Positions 34,975 to 43,800 of a DNA stretch of 49,597 nucleotides are shown one piece after another (position 1 is the first letter of the stretch; each line of letters opens with the position of its first letter). The notes below the pieces were generated by a model, which searched no databases, was not told the DNA's origin, and saw only the letters and a list, made by a program, of their open reading frames with translations. The DNA is taken from positions 1-49,597 of the forward strand of contig JAPOTI010000033.1 in the NCBI GenBank assembly GCA_026709265.1, in the 5' to 3' direction. Made by a program: the position numbers and the translations under genes. Origin of the DNA: Paracoccaceae bacterium (GTDB taxonomy: Bacteria; Pseudomonadota; Alphaproteobacteria; Rhodobacterales; Rhodobacteraceae).

Positions 34975-37176
34975 TCAGCTTCCGGTCTTCCACCTGGATT
35001 CCAGAGGCCGGCTCAGCAATTCCTCGGCATAAGACAGGAACTCCATGGCATCAGTCAGTTTGCGGCAATCCTGTTCTTGTTGTGAGAGCTCGTCGTTTTC
35101 TGCCTGACAGACCCAAGTCAGCTTGAATTGTTGCTCTTGCGTGAGAATGTCGTCGTTACGCATGGTCTCGCAAATGTTCCAGATATTTTCTTCTGTCCAT
35201 TGCTCATCGCCAGTCTGATGTCCAAAATCGGTGGCAACAGCCCGCAGCGAAGAGTTTGCGATATCGGGGGCTGTAGCCTCAGCCTCAACTTCGAAGCCAC
35301 CACCCGAAAGTAGTGTAGCCATCTGTCTTTTGCGCTTGGCGTGTTCGAGATGTGAGAGCGCCATCTTTCGGTTCTTGCGTGCCTCCTCCAGACGGTCTTC
35401 CGGTTTTTCGGTCACAGGCAGGAGGTCGTGCTGGTCAGGTTTGGGGAATTGAATCAATCCAATTGATTCAAGCTGCAGTATCGCCTCGTACATGTTTTTG
35501 TCGATAATCTCGAGCTGGGGTTCGTGGGTTTCGACGGCGATGTCTGCATCAGCAATCAATTCTTCAGAATCAACAACCGCGAGCAAGACATCTCCGCCTG
35601 TTGAAGATTGTCGTAATTCCGCGGCGAACAGATTGTCCCCGAAAGCCGCGGTGAGACGGTCCATCAGACTCGCCTGAGCCGGTGGTTCGTCGGGCAGCGC
35701 TGCTGGCGCGATCTTCATGATGGATTCGAGTTGTTCCATGAAAGCCTTACGCCCTGAGGGAAGATCCATCTTGGTTTGTTCCGAATTCCCATCGAGTACA
35801 TTGTCGGCGACGTCCTGTTTTTGTTGCAACAGACTGACCATACGATGCTCAATGGAATTGGCGGTGACCAGGTTGACAACTGTCACTGAACGTTTTTGAT
35901 GCTTGCGCCATGCGCGGGCAATGCGTTGTTCCAGCTTCGCCGGATTCCATGGTAGATCAAGATTGATGACATTGTTTGCGACTTGAAGATTGAGTCCGAC
36001 ACCACCGCTTTCCGATGACAGGAATATCCGGCATTCGGGGTCATCCTTGAAACGGTTGATTTCGATTCTGCGGCGATCCTGCGGGACCGCGCCGGTATGC
36101 CAGGCAAAATCAATACCAAGGTCTTCAATTCGACCGCGCACCAGTTGCAGCATGCGGACCCACTCGGAGAAAATGATGATCTTGGCATCCGGTTCTTCAA
36201 GCATATCCTCAATGACCCGTTCGAGTTCATCAAGTTTGGGGCAGTCGCGTATATTCGTGTCGAGAATGTAAGGCGTGTCACAGAGCATCCGCATGCAGGC
36301 CAGACCCATCTGGAGTCGTTTGAATTCTTCCGGTGTCAAAGGGCGACGCCTGGCCCGTGAAGCAATCATCGCCACCTGGGATTCATAGTCATCGTAGCGT
36401 ATCTGCTGTTCTTTGGTCATCGGCAGATAATGGTTGCGGCTTGTCATGTTCGGGAGGTCCCCCTCGACATCCGCTTTGCGGCGGCGCAACATCACACTGC
36501 GCGTTTTTTCCCGCAATTTATCGAGATTTTTGTAGCTAATGGCACGACCCTGGTCGTCCAGTTGGTAATAGTCGCGGTTGAAACGGAAGAGTGGACCGAG
36601 AATTTCTGGATCAAGGAACTGCATGATCGAATAGAGTTCGTCGATTCGGTTCTCAAGCGGCGTTCCGGTCAGGACAAAGGCGAAACGGCTCTCGAGACGC
36701 TTGATCGCGTTGGCTGTCTTTGTGCGCCAATTCTTGATTCTTTGCGCCTCATCAAGAATGACGATGTCGGGATTCACAAATTCCTGCATCTCGTCAAGAT
36801 CCAACAGGACCTGTTCATAATTGGTCAATGTGAAGAATTGTTTTCCCTGGTAGAGTGCGAGCCGTCTTTGGCGAGGCCCTGAGATGATCTCATAGCTCAG
36901 AGCGGTTGTTGCTGAGATTTGTTCGGCCCATTCAGTCTTGAGCGATGCGGGGCATATCACCAATACGCGTTCGACACCCTCCTGGATTTGCAGGAGCTGA
37001 CTTGCGCCAAGCGCTTGCACGGTTTTTCCAAGTCCCATTTCGTCTGCCAGCAGACGCCGCTCGCCCAACGCCAGATGCCTGACTCCGTCGCGCTGGTAGG
37101 GGTAGAGCGGGAAATTCAGGACATCGAGTGAATGTTGGCCCGTCGTCTCGCCTGCAATAAAGGCCTGACGTTTCAT
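34975..37176 (-). CDS. SNF2-family DNA helicase/ATPase, C-terminal part of a split gene
   Basis: A 733-residue SNF2/Rad54-type ATPase. Motif I (LADEMGLGKTVQ) lies near 43-54. Motif II reads LDEAQ near 141-145 instead of the common DEAH. LTGTPLENRIDEL, LSSESGGVGLNLQVANNVI and the motif VI-like QRIARAWRKHQKRSV follow, then a long acidic C-terminal region. The 41 codons upstream of this ATG, back to a TAA at 37300-37302, read as continuous protein-like sequence with no start codon, and beyond the TAA the same frame encodes a SWIM zinc finger. The helicase may thus be made from ATG 37176 with an AGG ribosome site, or the locus may be a pseudogene. Confidence 0.9.
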   Translation of the reverse strand: MKRQAFIAGETTGQHSLDVLNFPLYPYQRDGVRHLALGERRLLADEMGLGKTVQALGASQLLQIQEGVERVLVICPASLKTEWAEQISATTALSYEIISGPRQRRLALYQGKQFFTLTNYEQVLLDLDEMQEFVNPDIVILDEAQRIKNWRTKTANAIKRLESRFAFVLTGTPLENRIDELYSIMQFLDPEILGPLFRFNRDYYQLDDQGRAISYKNLDKLREKTRSVMLRRRKADVEGDLPNMTSRNHYLPMTKEQQIRYDDYESQVAMIASRARRRPLTPEEFKRLQMGLACMRMLCDTPYILDTNIRDCPKLDELERVIEDMLEEPDAKIIIFSEWVRMLQLVRGRIEDLGIDFAWHTGAVPQDRRRIEINRFKDDPECRIFLSSESGGVGLNLQVANNVINLDLPWNPAKLEQRIARAWRKHQKRSVTVVNLVTANSIEHRMVSLLQQKQDVADNVLDGNSEQTKMDLPSGRKAFMEQLESIMKIAPAALPDEPPAQASLMDRLTAAFGDNLFAAELRQSSTGGDVLLAVVDSEELIADADIAVETHEPQLEIIDKNMYEAILQLESIGLIQFPKPDQHDLLPVTEKPEDRLEEARKNRKMALSHLEHAKRKRQMATLLSGGGFEVEAEATAPDIANSSLRAVATDFGHQTGDEQWTEENIWNICETMRNDDILTQEQQFKLTWVCQAENDELSQQEQDCRKLTDAMEFLSYAEELLSRPLESRWKTGS

Positions 37177-37299
37177 CTCGCACCTGAGCCGGGCTTCGTT
37201 GTGTCGACGCCACGGTTCGCAAAGAGACGATACGCGCAGAAAATCCGGATAAGCCTCGGCAAGTTTCTCGAGGATTTCAATCTCGCGACGTGCATGATT

Positions 37300-37776
37300 T
37301 TATCCAAGGGCATCACAATGTGTTGTGACCTTGTCCAGCAAACCGTCCGGCAACAGACCGTGATCAGGTATAGCGATCTTCAACTGGCGATGCGCATCAT
37401 TGGAGGTGTAGACTTCAATACGTGGCGATTGTGTCCCTTTTTTACCCAACTTCTTTTTTGCACGGAGAAGGTGCAGAACCCCTTCGATATGTTTGCAAGT
37501 TCCAAGGCGCGAGATGTGAAAATCAGCGCAGCTGCAGGAGTTCTCGCGTGCCGCGAGAGCCCTGATTTCAACCTGGTATGGGTCGCCGCTGGTCGATGGG
37601 ACTTCATAGTTTGTGAAGGGGGCGTGACCATCCCCGAGGATTTCAAAGGATTCGACTTCCGTGGCTCCGCGCCATCGCCGCCGCGCCATCTCTTCGTCAT
37701 CGGTGGTGCGCCAGCCCACGAATTCCGGCTTCTTGATCTTGGTCTGGTTCCGTGTTCTGGGTCGCTGATTTGCCAA
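37300..37776 (-). CDS. SWIM zinc-finger protein, N-terminal part of the split SNF2 gene
   Basis: A 158-residue protein with a SWIM zinc finger, C81-x-C83 ... C94-x-H96 (SCSCADFHISRLGTCKHIEG), the domain commonly found at the N-terminus of bacterial SNF2 ATPases. It starts with a basic, disordered leader (MANQRPRTRNQTKIKKPEF) and stops at a TAA directly in frame with the downstream helicase. Either the stop is a mutation or sequence error, or the SWIM module is now a separate DNA/protein-binding subunit. Confidence 0.8.
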   Translation of the reverse strand: MANQRPRTRNQTKIKKPEFVGWRTTDDEEMARRRWRGATEVESFEILGDGHAPFTNYEVPSTSGDPYQVEIRALAARENSCSCADFHISRLGTCKHIEGVLHLLRAKKKLGKKGTQSPRIEVYTSNDAHRQLKIAIPDHGLLPDGLLDKVTTHCDALG

Positions 37777-38349
37777 TTTTCATTCTCGTTTCCTGATGTC
37801 GTCACATGACGGAATGAGGTGCCAACAATTCCTGTGTTTCTTCCAGACAGACGACGTGTCGAATCCGCATGCAATTCGTATCAAACCGTAGCATGCACGG
37901 TATCGGATTTTAAGTATGTTGCCGTTATCCGAATCATGGTGCCCCCATTAGAATCCGGGAACAGGATTGCGATGATGTCATTCCGTCCCAAGGATCGCTG
38001 AATGTCCGTTTTGATCCTATGATTGTTGGCTCGTGTGCCGACCTTCACGGCTGTTGCCACGAGTCAGAATCAGGGTCTGCCCATTCCTTCCCTGCGTGAC
38101 GTTACTACGCGACAGATCGTACAACTTCTCATCAGCAGATTGAGCCATTCTATCGACATGATGAAAATGGTGATCAAGGCGATGGCAGACGATGCCATTA
38201 TTCCCAGGCATTTGGTCTTGAAGAAGCCGTTGCCGCATTTGAACAGGCGCGTGACAAGACAGCCATCTCCCATCACCGGGATTGAGAGCCGCCTGTTTCA
38301 TGAAATGCAATAGGTGGGCGATTTGAGAGCCTGAAGCGCGTCACGCGCG
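37777..38349. other. Intergenic region without recognised genes
   Basis: Overlapping open frames on both strands (for example around 38017-38313) show no family motifs or ribosome site. It includes the presumed promoter of the SWIM/SNF2 locus. No RNA gene, repeat or clear terminator was seen. Confidence 0.45.
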
Positions 38350-40149
38350 TCAATCAGCAGTCATCTCGATTCTCTCCTTCCAGATTTCAACGGCAAGATT
38401 GACACGGTCGGAGGTGGGCTCAAGATCTTCGAGATGCGCGCTCAGACGGCAACACAGAGACGTGACAATATCACTCGCCGCATGGGCATTCATACCCATC
38501 GTCACGCCTGCGCGGATAAATTCTCGGGACGATAAACGATTCCGCTTACCATCCAGAGACAGGGCGAGGTGATCGCTCTTGAGGCCAGGAAAGACCCGTG
38601 TTGTCACAGCATCATAGACCGGAGCCAGACGTGTGGACGAGAAATTCTTCGCCCTGTCAGAGGCAACCCGCAGAACGGCCAGATTCTTCAAGTGGCAATC
38701 GCCATCTGCGATGAGCCAGGCAAGCACGGCGCGTCCAAACAGCATTGCAACATCCGCTTCGACGTTGCTTGAGACACGTCGTAGTGCCCGGGCGGCTTGC
38801 TCGATCGACCCCGTATATTTTTCCGAAGGCGCAAGACCGCGAACCGACACCATGTCTTCCATTGCGATCCTTCGATGGTCATTGTGATCTTGCCGGATAT
38901 CGAAACGTTCGACAAGCAGCGCGTCGGGCAGGTTGCCAGGCATCGTAACCAGTGCATGTGTAGCCGTTTCGAACCCGCAGGCCCGGGCTGCTTTCAGGCA
39001 TGCCGCTTCGACACGGGGAAGATCTTCGAAGCCACCCCCCGGCGCAGGTTTGAGGATATGTGTGAAAGCCACCCCTCCGGCGGACCGCAACACACCGTCA
39101 AGGGAAAGGTTCATCGGTGCCTTGATCTGAAACCCCGAAAGTCGCGGTGCCGCGTCCGAAGTCACAAATGCGGCCAGTCGGTCTTCCAGTTTCTCGTCGA
39201 ATTCAGGTGCAGGCCCGGCGTAGGTACCCGTGAATGCACCCTCTCTGGTATATGTATCGAGCCCGCCCTCCAGTATGTCGGCAGGATGAGCGTGGAGATC
39301 GTCTGTGTCCTTGGAGATGACAATGTTGGACATGTAACGCTTGCCGCCGGTTATCAACTCTTGCTCCGACTTGGGCTTCAGGATGCGTTTAAGCCAGCCT
39401 TCCGGTAACAGGCTTTCGATGAAAGGCGGGAGGCGTCCCGGCGCCCCGGTCTGAACCGGCGTCACAACCCCTGCTGCGGTTTGCTTCCAGCGCCACATCA
39501 ATCCATCATGCGACAATATCCCAATCTTGTTGCCGTGCCATCCGACATGGAGCACTGTCCCGCGGGTTGGTGTCTCATGCAGTGGTGTGGTGATCAATGC
39601 TTCCGCCCGCCCGGCCTCGGTCCGCCATCTGTTGGCTTCGGCCAGTTGCCAGCACTCCATGACCGCCGTTCTCCTGTCGCCAGCGATGGTGACGAGTTGC
39701 ATGGCGATATTGACCTGCATGTCGATTGGCATCGCTGCACCGGCTTCGCTGCGTCGCCGGAAGGATTCCAAATACCTGAAGCGAAGCGTCGAGCGCCGAA
39801 CCCTCAGTTCACCCATTGGATCCACCGTCTGAGCGGTCTCCGTTTCGGGTGCATCGGGCGCGCGCGTCTGCACGATTTCCAGGTTGCGCAACCGCGTGCG
39901 TGCATTGCGCCGACCGCTCAGGAACAGGCACCTGTCCGGCGTCGGCATGAGCAATTCGGCACTGGAGCCACAAAGATATGTATTCGGGTAGAGATAGACA
40001 GCAATCCGAAGCGCGTGATCAAACAGAACAGAGTCAGCATCATCCTCCGATTCGACATAAATCCCCCGCATGATCTGGACAAGCCTGCCGGTCTTGATGC
40101 CATATTGGGCGCGGTGCTTGTCGATTGTTTCGCCAACGAGGTGCAACAT
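38350..40149 (-). CDS. HipA-family kinase with an AbiEi-like N-terminal extension
   Basis: A 599-residue protein. Residues about 195-599 are HipA-like: LLPEGWL (248-253), a nucleotide-binding THILKPAPGG (363-372), LLVERFDI (411-418), the MEDMVSVRGLAPSEKY segment, the catalytic loop DGDCHLKNLAVL (482-493) and the metal-binding APVYDAVTT (509-517). Residues 1-190 begin YGIKTGRLVQIMRGIYV and contain YPNTYLCGSSAELL, resembling AbiEi-type antitoxin/transcriptional-regulator domains. Normal HipA toxins are about 430 residues and pair with a HipB repressor; no HipB gene is adjacent. The N-terminus may replace it as DNA-binding or inhibitory module. Inference only. Confidence 0.87.
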   Translation of the reverse strand: MLHLVGETIDKHRAQYGIKTGRLVQIMRGIYVESEDDADSVLFDHALRIAVYLYPNTYLCGSSAELLMPTPDRCLFLSGRRNARTRLRNLEIVQTRAPDAPETETAQTVDPMGELRVRRSTLRFRYLESFRRRSEAGAAMPIDMQVNIAMQLVTIAGDRRTAVMECWQLAEANRWRTEAGRAEALITTPLHETPTRGTVLHVGWHGNKIGILSHDGLMWRWKQTAAGVVTPVQTGAPGRLPPFIESLLPEGWLKRILKPKSEQELITGGKRYMSNIVISKDTDDLHAHPADILEGGLDTYTREGAFTGTYAGPAPEFDEKLEDRLAAFVTSDAAPRLSGFQIKAPMNLSLDGVLRSAGGVAFTHILKPAPGGGFEDLPRVEAACLKAARACGFETATHALVTMPGNLPDALLVERFDIRQDHNDHRRIAMEDMVSVRGLAPSEKYTGSIEQAARALRRVSSNVEADVAMLFGRAVLAWLIADGDCHLKNLAVLRVASDRAKNFSSTRLAPVYDAVTTRVFPGLKSDHLALSLDGKRNRLSSREFIRAGVTMGMNAHAASDIVTSLCCRLSAHLEDLEPTSDRVNLAVEIWKERIEMTAD

Positions 40150-40167
40150 TTCCGACTATCTCGAACT

Positions 40168-40179
40168 TTTCGTACGAAA
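40168..40179. promoter_or_regulatory. Perfect 12-bp palindrome upstream of the HipA-like gene
   Basis: TTTCGTACGAAA lies 18 bp upstream of the start codon at 40149, where the promoter or 5' leader should be. HipBA and AbiE loci autorepress through palindromes near their promoters, so this is a candidate operator for the N-terminal domain of the kinase. Confidence 0.5.
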
Positions 40180-40501
40180 TAGTAGGTCGATCATGCCATT
40201 TTGTCAAAGAATTCAGACTCTCGTGTTCTTTATAGTTGCAACAGTTGGAAGAGAGTCACCCGGCTCGAACGCGAGAATGTGTGCTTACCATTGACCCGGA
40301 TATCAAAATCAAACCGTTCGACTGGCGCTCTGAAGGCCCTACCGCGTCCGATGTCCCGGGGGGTGCCTTGCAACCAGTGCTTTCAGGTCAGGTGGGGTCT
40401 GCTGCAAAATCGGTCAGGGGATCCGTCCAGGCACGTGCGGCCACGGCAGGCGGTCATCGCGTGGGAGCTTCGGTCAGCCTCACTCGAACCAGGACCCGCA
40501 A
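40180..40501. other. Intergenic region between tcuB end and HipA-like gene start
   Basis: Apart from the palindrome beside it, I see no gene, RNA fold or repeat. Open frames on the plus strand are not protein-like. Both flanking genes are on the minus strand, so the HipA-like gene has its own promoter here. Confidence 0.4.
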
Positions 40502-41650
40502 TCAGCATTGCTTTTCGTTGTTACCAGGGGTCATGTGCCTTTCACCTTCATCCTGCAGCAAAGCTGCAAAGCGGTAAAGGCCATGAACGAATTTCGAGTA
40601 GGGAAGGACAAGGAAGAAGGCGTAGACAAACCCGAGATGAATGGCGAGCAGCAGCCCCATCAGCATGGTCTCGCGCAATGCAAGAAGCAGCAGGCCTGTG
40701 GTGCTGACCCAGAACAGCAGGCCAATAAAGACATAATCCATTCCCAGTTGCGAGACTGGCTTGAGTTCTGGATCCATCTGTCGCTTGAGCTGCCACAGTC
40801 CCGCTGTGCCTGCGGATAACATCACCCCGCCTATTGTCCCGAGGACGACCGGCAATTCAAAATATCCATAGGGAGCCTCACGTCCCAGGAGATAATGATA
40901 CAGAGTCCCGGCGCTGGTTGCGGCAAAGCACAACATGAATCCGTAAAATGTGAGATGATGATGAATTCGCCGTGCCTTGCTGGTTCGATCATCCTCATTC
41001 GGGCAGCCATCTCCTCTGGCATTGTTGTTGCCACCCAAATGGCGCAGGGTCAGGGCTGAGTGGCAGGCATTCATGAATGCTATGACACCTCCCCAACGGG
41101 CATTTGTTGCTTTCCAGTAACGGCGCCAGGACTGAACAAGGGCAAGAAGGACAAAGCATGAGATTCCCAGCGGGATACCCGCCATGATTGTATGGGGCAT
41201 GATGACGTAGAAGGCTCCCTCACCCAAATGGATGTCCCAGAACAGGGATGGATTGATCAACACAAGCATCGCGGCAACCAGAAAGATCAATACAGATGTC
41301 GTCACGTACATCACCTTCATGCCATTATTCCTGAATAATGTGGCAAGCGGTGTTGGCCATGCACAATATTCCCAGGTTTCTGCCCTGCGTGCGGCCAATG
41401 CCAGCGGAACATTGACCGCAAATTCATGGGGCGGGGCATATTGACATGCATGGTAACAGGCACTGCAGTGATGGCAAAGATTGGACAGGGCAGCTGTGTC
41501 AGCCGGGCCAAAGATGCGCCGCCTTTCCATTGCCGGAAAGACGGCGCAGAAACCTTCACAATAGCGACAGGCATTGCAAATCTGCATGACACGCGACACT
41601 TCCCTGTCTGAACGTGTTTGTGCCAAATGAACAAGATTCAATGCGGACAT
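40502..41650 (-). CDS. tcuB: Tricarballylate/citrate utilisation protein TcuB (Fe-S membrane electron carrier)
   Basis: A 382-residue membrane protein. Two ferredoxin-type clusters are near the N-terminus: CNACRYCEGFC followed by CHHCSACYHACQY. About six or seven hydrophobic helices with several histidines follow. In Salmonella, TcuB reoxidises the flavin of TcuA and passes electrons to the membrane quinone pool. The gene begins 3 bp after tcuA, so the two are one operon. Confidence 0.92.
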   Translation of the reverse strand: MSALNLVHLAQTRSDREVSRVMQICNACRYCEGFCAVFPAMERRRIFGPADTAALSNLCHHCSACYHACQYAPPHEFAVNVPLALAARRAETWEYCAWPTPLATLFRNNGMKVMYVTTSVLIFLVAAMLVLINPSLFWDIHLGEGAFYVIMPHTIMAGIPLGISCFVLLALVQSWRRYWKATNARWGGVIAFMNACHSALTLRHLGGNNNARGDGCPNEDDRTSKARRIHHHLTFYGFMLCFAATSAGTLYHYLLGREAPYGYFELPVVLGTIGGVMLSAGTAGLWQLKRQMDPELKPVSQLGMDYVFIGLLFWVSTTGLLLLALRETMLMGLLLAIHLGFVYAFFLVLPYSKFVHGLYRFAALLQDEGERHMTPGNNEKQC

Positions 41651-41653
41651 GGA

Positions 41654-43060
41654 TTAACTCCTGACGTGGCTCTGTGCTGCCGAGGTGCCGGCAATATGTC
41701 CAAAAACACCACCAATTGTCATGCCGATTCCGGCCAGATATCCCTGCCCCAGGATATTCCCCGCCATCACCTCTCCCGCAGCATAGAGATTCCGGGCCGG
41801 GCACCCATCATCCATGATGATCGCCGCCCGATCGTTCACTTCCACCCCCATATAGGTGAAGGTGATTCCAGGTCTGAGGGGATAGCCGGTGAAGGGCGGT
41901 GTGGTGATCGGGGCCGCCCAGTTTGTTTTTTCTGGCACCAGTCCCGATGTGGCCTTTCCATCAAGAGCTGATGGATCAATGGGGCCTTCCGGGCATGCTG
42001 CATTAAACCTCTTGACAGTGTCGCATGTTGCCGCTGGATCAAGCCCCAATTTGACTGCCAATCCTTCAATTGTATCGGCTTCGATCGGGTCGAAGACGGA
42101 GGGCATGAAACGTTTGACCCCATCCGCGTCGAGCAGGGCGAAAGCAATCTGATCCGGCTGTCGAGCCACAAGCCTGCCCCAGATTGCATAGCGTTTAGGC
42201 CAGAAATCCTCTGCTTCATCGTAGAATCGCGTGGCATGTTTGTTGACAACAAGGCCGAAAGGGACGCCATCAATGCGGCTGGCGATGCCACCATCAAAAC
42301 GCGGTGCACGCGCGTCAATAGCCACAGCATGGCACTGATCAACAGAGCCGACATGTTGTGCTCCACCATCGAGCAAACTCTTCAAGACAGCACCTGTGTT
42401 ATAGCGTGTCCCACGTACATGAAAATGACGCGCGGCAGCGCCCCACCCTTCAGCCAACCATTCCAGATTGGCCTCAAATCCGCCGGAAGCAATCACATAC
42501 TGACCAGCCTCGATGATCTGCCCATTGTCAAGCCGTGCGCCACGACATGTTCCATCAGCAATCAGCAATTCACGGACGGGCATTTGATAGGAGAATTGCA
42601 CGTTCACCTGTTCTGCATATCGGCAGAGCCTGTTGAGCATTGTTCTGCCACCGCCCAGAAAGAAAGCATTTGTCCTGTCGAGATTGAGTGTGCCCGAGAG
42701 GGGCGGCTGAAACTGCACACCGCGGGCGGAAAGCCATGACACCAATTTTGACGAGTTTTTGAGGGTTAGCCGCGCCAGTTTGCGGTTGGTCGCACCCGCG
42801 GTGACCCGCATCAGGTCATCAAAATACTCTTCAAGCCCGTAACAATCCGTCAATATGTCGGTCGGAGATTCATGCATCACCCGAAGATTGCGCGTATGCC
42901 GGGTATTACCTCCACGCATGGGTTTGTCGGCAGCGTCAACAACCATGACTGAACAGCACGATTCAGCGGCTGTAATGGCGGCGCAAAGGCCCGCATTTCC
43001 ACAACCGATGACCAAAACATCGACATTGTCCTGACGCGGGCTGACATTACTTGTATACAT
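41654..43060 (-). CDS. tcuA: FAD-dependent tricarballylate dehydrogenase TcuA
   Basis: A 468-residue flavoprotein of the succinate-dehydrogenase/fumarate-reductase family. The FAD dinucleotide motif VIGCGNAGLCAAITAAE is near residue 17, and GEVMAGNILGQGYLAGIGMTIGGVFG near the C-terminus. TcuA oxidises tricarballylate to cis-aconitate. The ATG at 43060 is the only possible start before the FAD motif, but no ribosome site precedes it and the codon lies inside a palindromic operator, so repression could act right at the start. It is divergent from a GntR regulator. Confidence 0.92.
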   Translation of the reverse strand: MYTSNVSPRQDNVDVLVIGCGNAGLCAAITAAESCCSVMVVDAADKPMRGGNTRHTRNLRVMHESPTDILTDCYGLEEYFDDLMRVTAGATNRKLARLTLKNSSKLVSWLSARGVQFQPPLSGTLNLDRTNAFFLGGGRTMLNRLCRYAEQVNVQFSYQMPVRELLIADGTCRGARLDNGQIIEAGQYVIASGGFEANLEWLAEGWGAAARHFHVRGTRYNTGAVLKSLLDGGAQHVGSVDQCHAVAIDARAPRFDGGIASRIDGVPFGLVVNKHATRFYDEAEDFWPKRYAIWGRLVARQPDQIAFALLDADGVKRFMPSVFDPIEADTIEGLAVKLGLDPAATCDTVKRFNAACPEGPIDPSALDGKATSGLVPEKTNWAAPITTPPFTGYPLRPGITFTYMGVEVNDRAAIIMDDGCPARNLYAAGEVMAGNILGQGYLAGIGMTIGGVFGHIAGTSAAQSHVRS

Positions 43061-43070
43061 TAGTATACAA
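43051..43070. promoter_or_regulatory. GntR-type operator over the tcuA start codon
   Basis: TTGTATAC (43051-43058) and GTATACAA (43063-43070) form a perfect 8-bp inverted repeat with a 4-bp spacer, fitting the FadR-subfamily GntR pattern TNGTNNNACNA-like with GTATAC cores. It covers the first codons of tcuA. A second palindrome, TGATATATCA, follows at 43071-43080, and TGACG/CGTCA at 43084-43094. All lie in the 50-bp region shared with the divergent gntR gene, so the regulator probably controls both directions. Confidence 0.7.
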
Positions 43071-43110
43071 TGATATATCAGAGTGACGTCGTCAAGGGAT
43101 CAGATTCCCC

Positions 43111-43800
43111 ATGATCGATTGGCTTGAACTCAAAAGGCAGGCAGGTCCTGTCAAAACCGGTATCTCTGCATCCCGACGCATTCACGGAATGCTCGTTGCG
43201 GCGATCGAGTCGGGAATCTTGACCCCGGGGACCCGACTCAAGGAGTCGGAAATAGTGAAGGCTCTGGATGTGAGCCGCACGCCGCTACGTGAGGTGCTCG
43301 CCGGGCTCCGCGCCGAGGGAATCGTTGAAAGTGATGGCACCGGATTGGCTGTCAGGCAACTTGGCTGGCAGGATATCCGGTCATTCTACGCCTATCGTGG
43401 CATGCTTGAATCGATGGCGGCGGGGTTGGCTGCAACTCATGCCCACAAGGTCGAGCGTACCATTATCGAAGAACTTTGTGCTGAAGAGTCTGATCTGATC
43501 AATTCAGGAGCCGATGCTACGGAATTGGCCAAACAAAACCGGCGTTTTCATCATGCGATCCACCAGGCATCCAGCAATGCTTTTCTGCTCGAAGGTCTGG
43601 AAAGACTCAATCGTATGATGATTCTCATTGGTCCAACAGCTTACTGTATCCCACCACGCGTCTCCTCAATCGCAGAAGAGCACCAGGCGATTACTGCAGC
43701 GATCAGTGCGTCTGATGCTGAAGGTGCCGAACGTGCGATGCGATTTCATATCAGCAATGCTCTCCGGGTACGACTCGAGCGGAAACAGAACGATGCTTGA
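43111..43800 (+). CDS. GntR-family transcriptional regulator, FadR/FCD subfamily
   Basis: A 229-residue regulator with an N-terminal winged helix (about 20-85: RIHGMLVAAIESGILTPGTRLKESEIVKALDVSRTPLREVLAGLRAEGIVE) and a C-terminal FCD ligand domain (about 90-225, with RRFHHAIHQASSN supplying likely metal/ligand histidines). FCD regulators often sense di- and tricarboxylates. It sits divergent from tcuAB and overlaps abrB by 8 bp, so tricarballylate or an aconitate is the probable effector. In Salmonella this role is filled by a LysR-type protein instead. Confidence 0.92.
   Translation: MIDWLELKRQAGPVKTGISASRRIHGMLVAAIESGILTPGTRLKESEIVKALDVSRTPLREVLAGLRAEGIVESDGTGLAVRQLGWQDIRSFYAYRGMLESMAAGLAATHAHKVERTIIEELCAEESDLINSGADATELAKQNRRFHHAIHQASSNAFLLEGLERLNRMMILIGPTAYCIPPRVSSIAEEHQAITAAISASDAEGAERAMRFHISNALRVRLERKQNDA

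Noticed and set aside
36932-37302. Frameshift between SWIM and SNF2 parts
   Set aside because: Both parts are in the same frame (126 bp apart, a multiple of three); only a stop codon separates them.
38017-38313. Opposed open frames in the gap before the HipA-like gene
   Set aside because: Both strands open by chance; no motifs, no ribosome sites, atypical composition.
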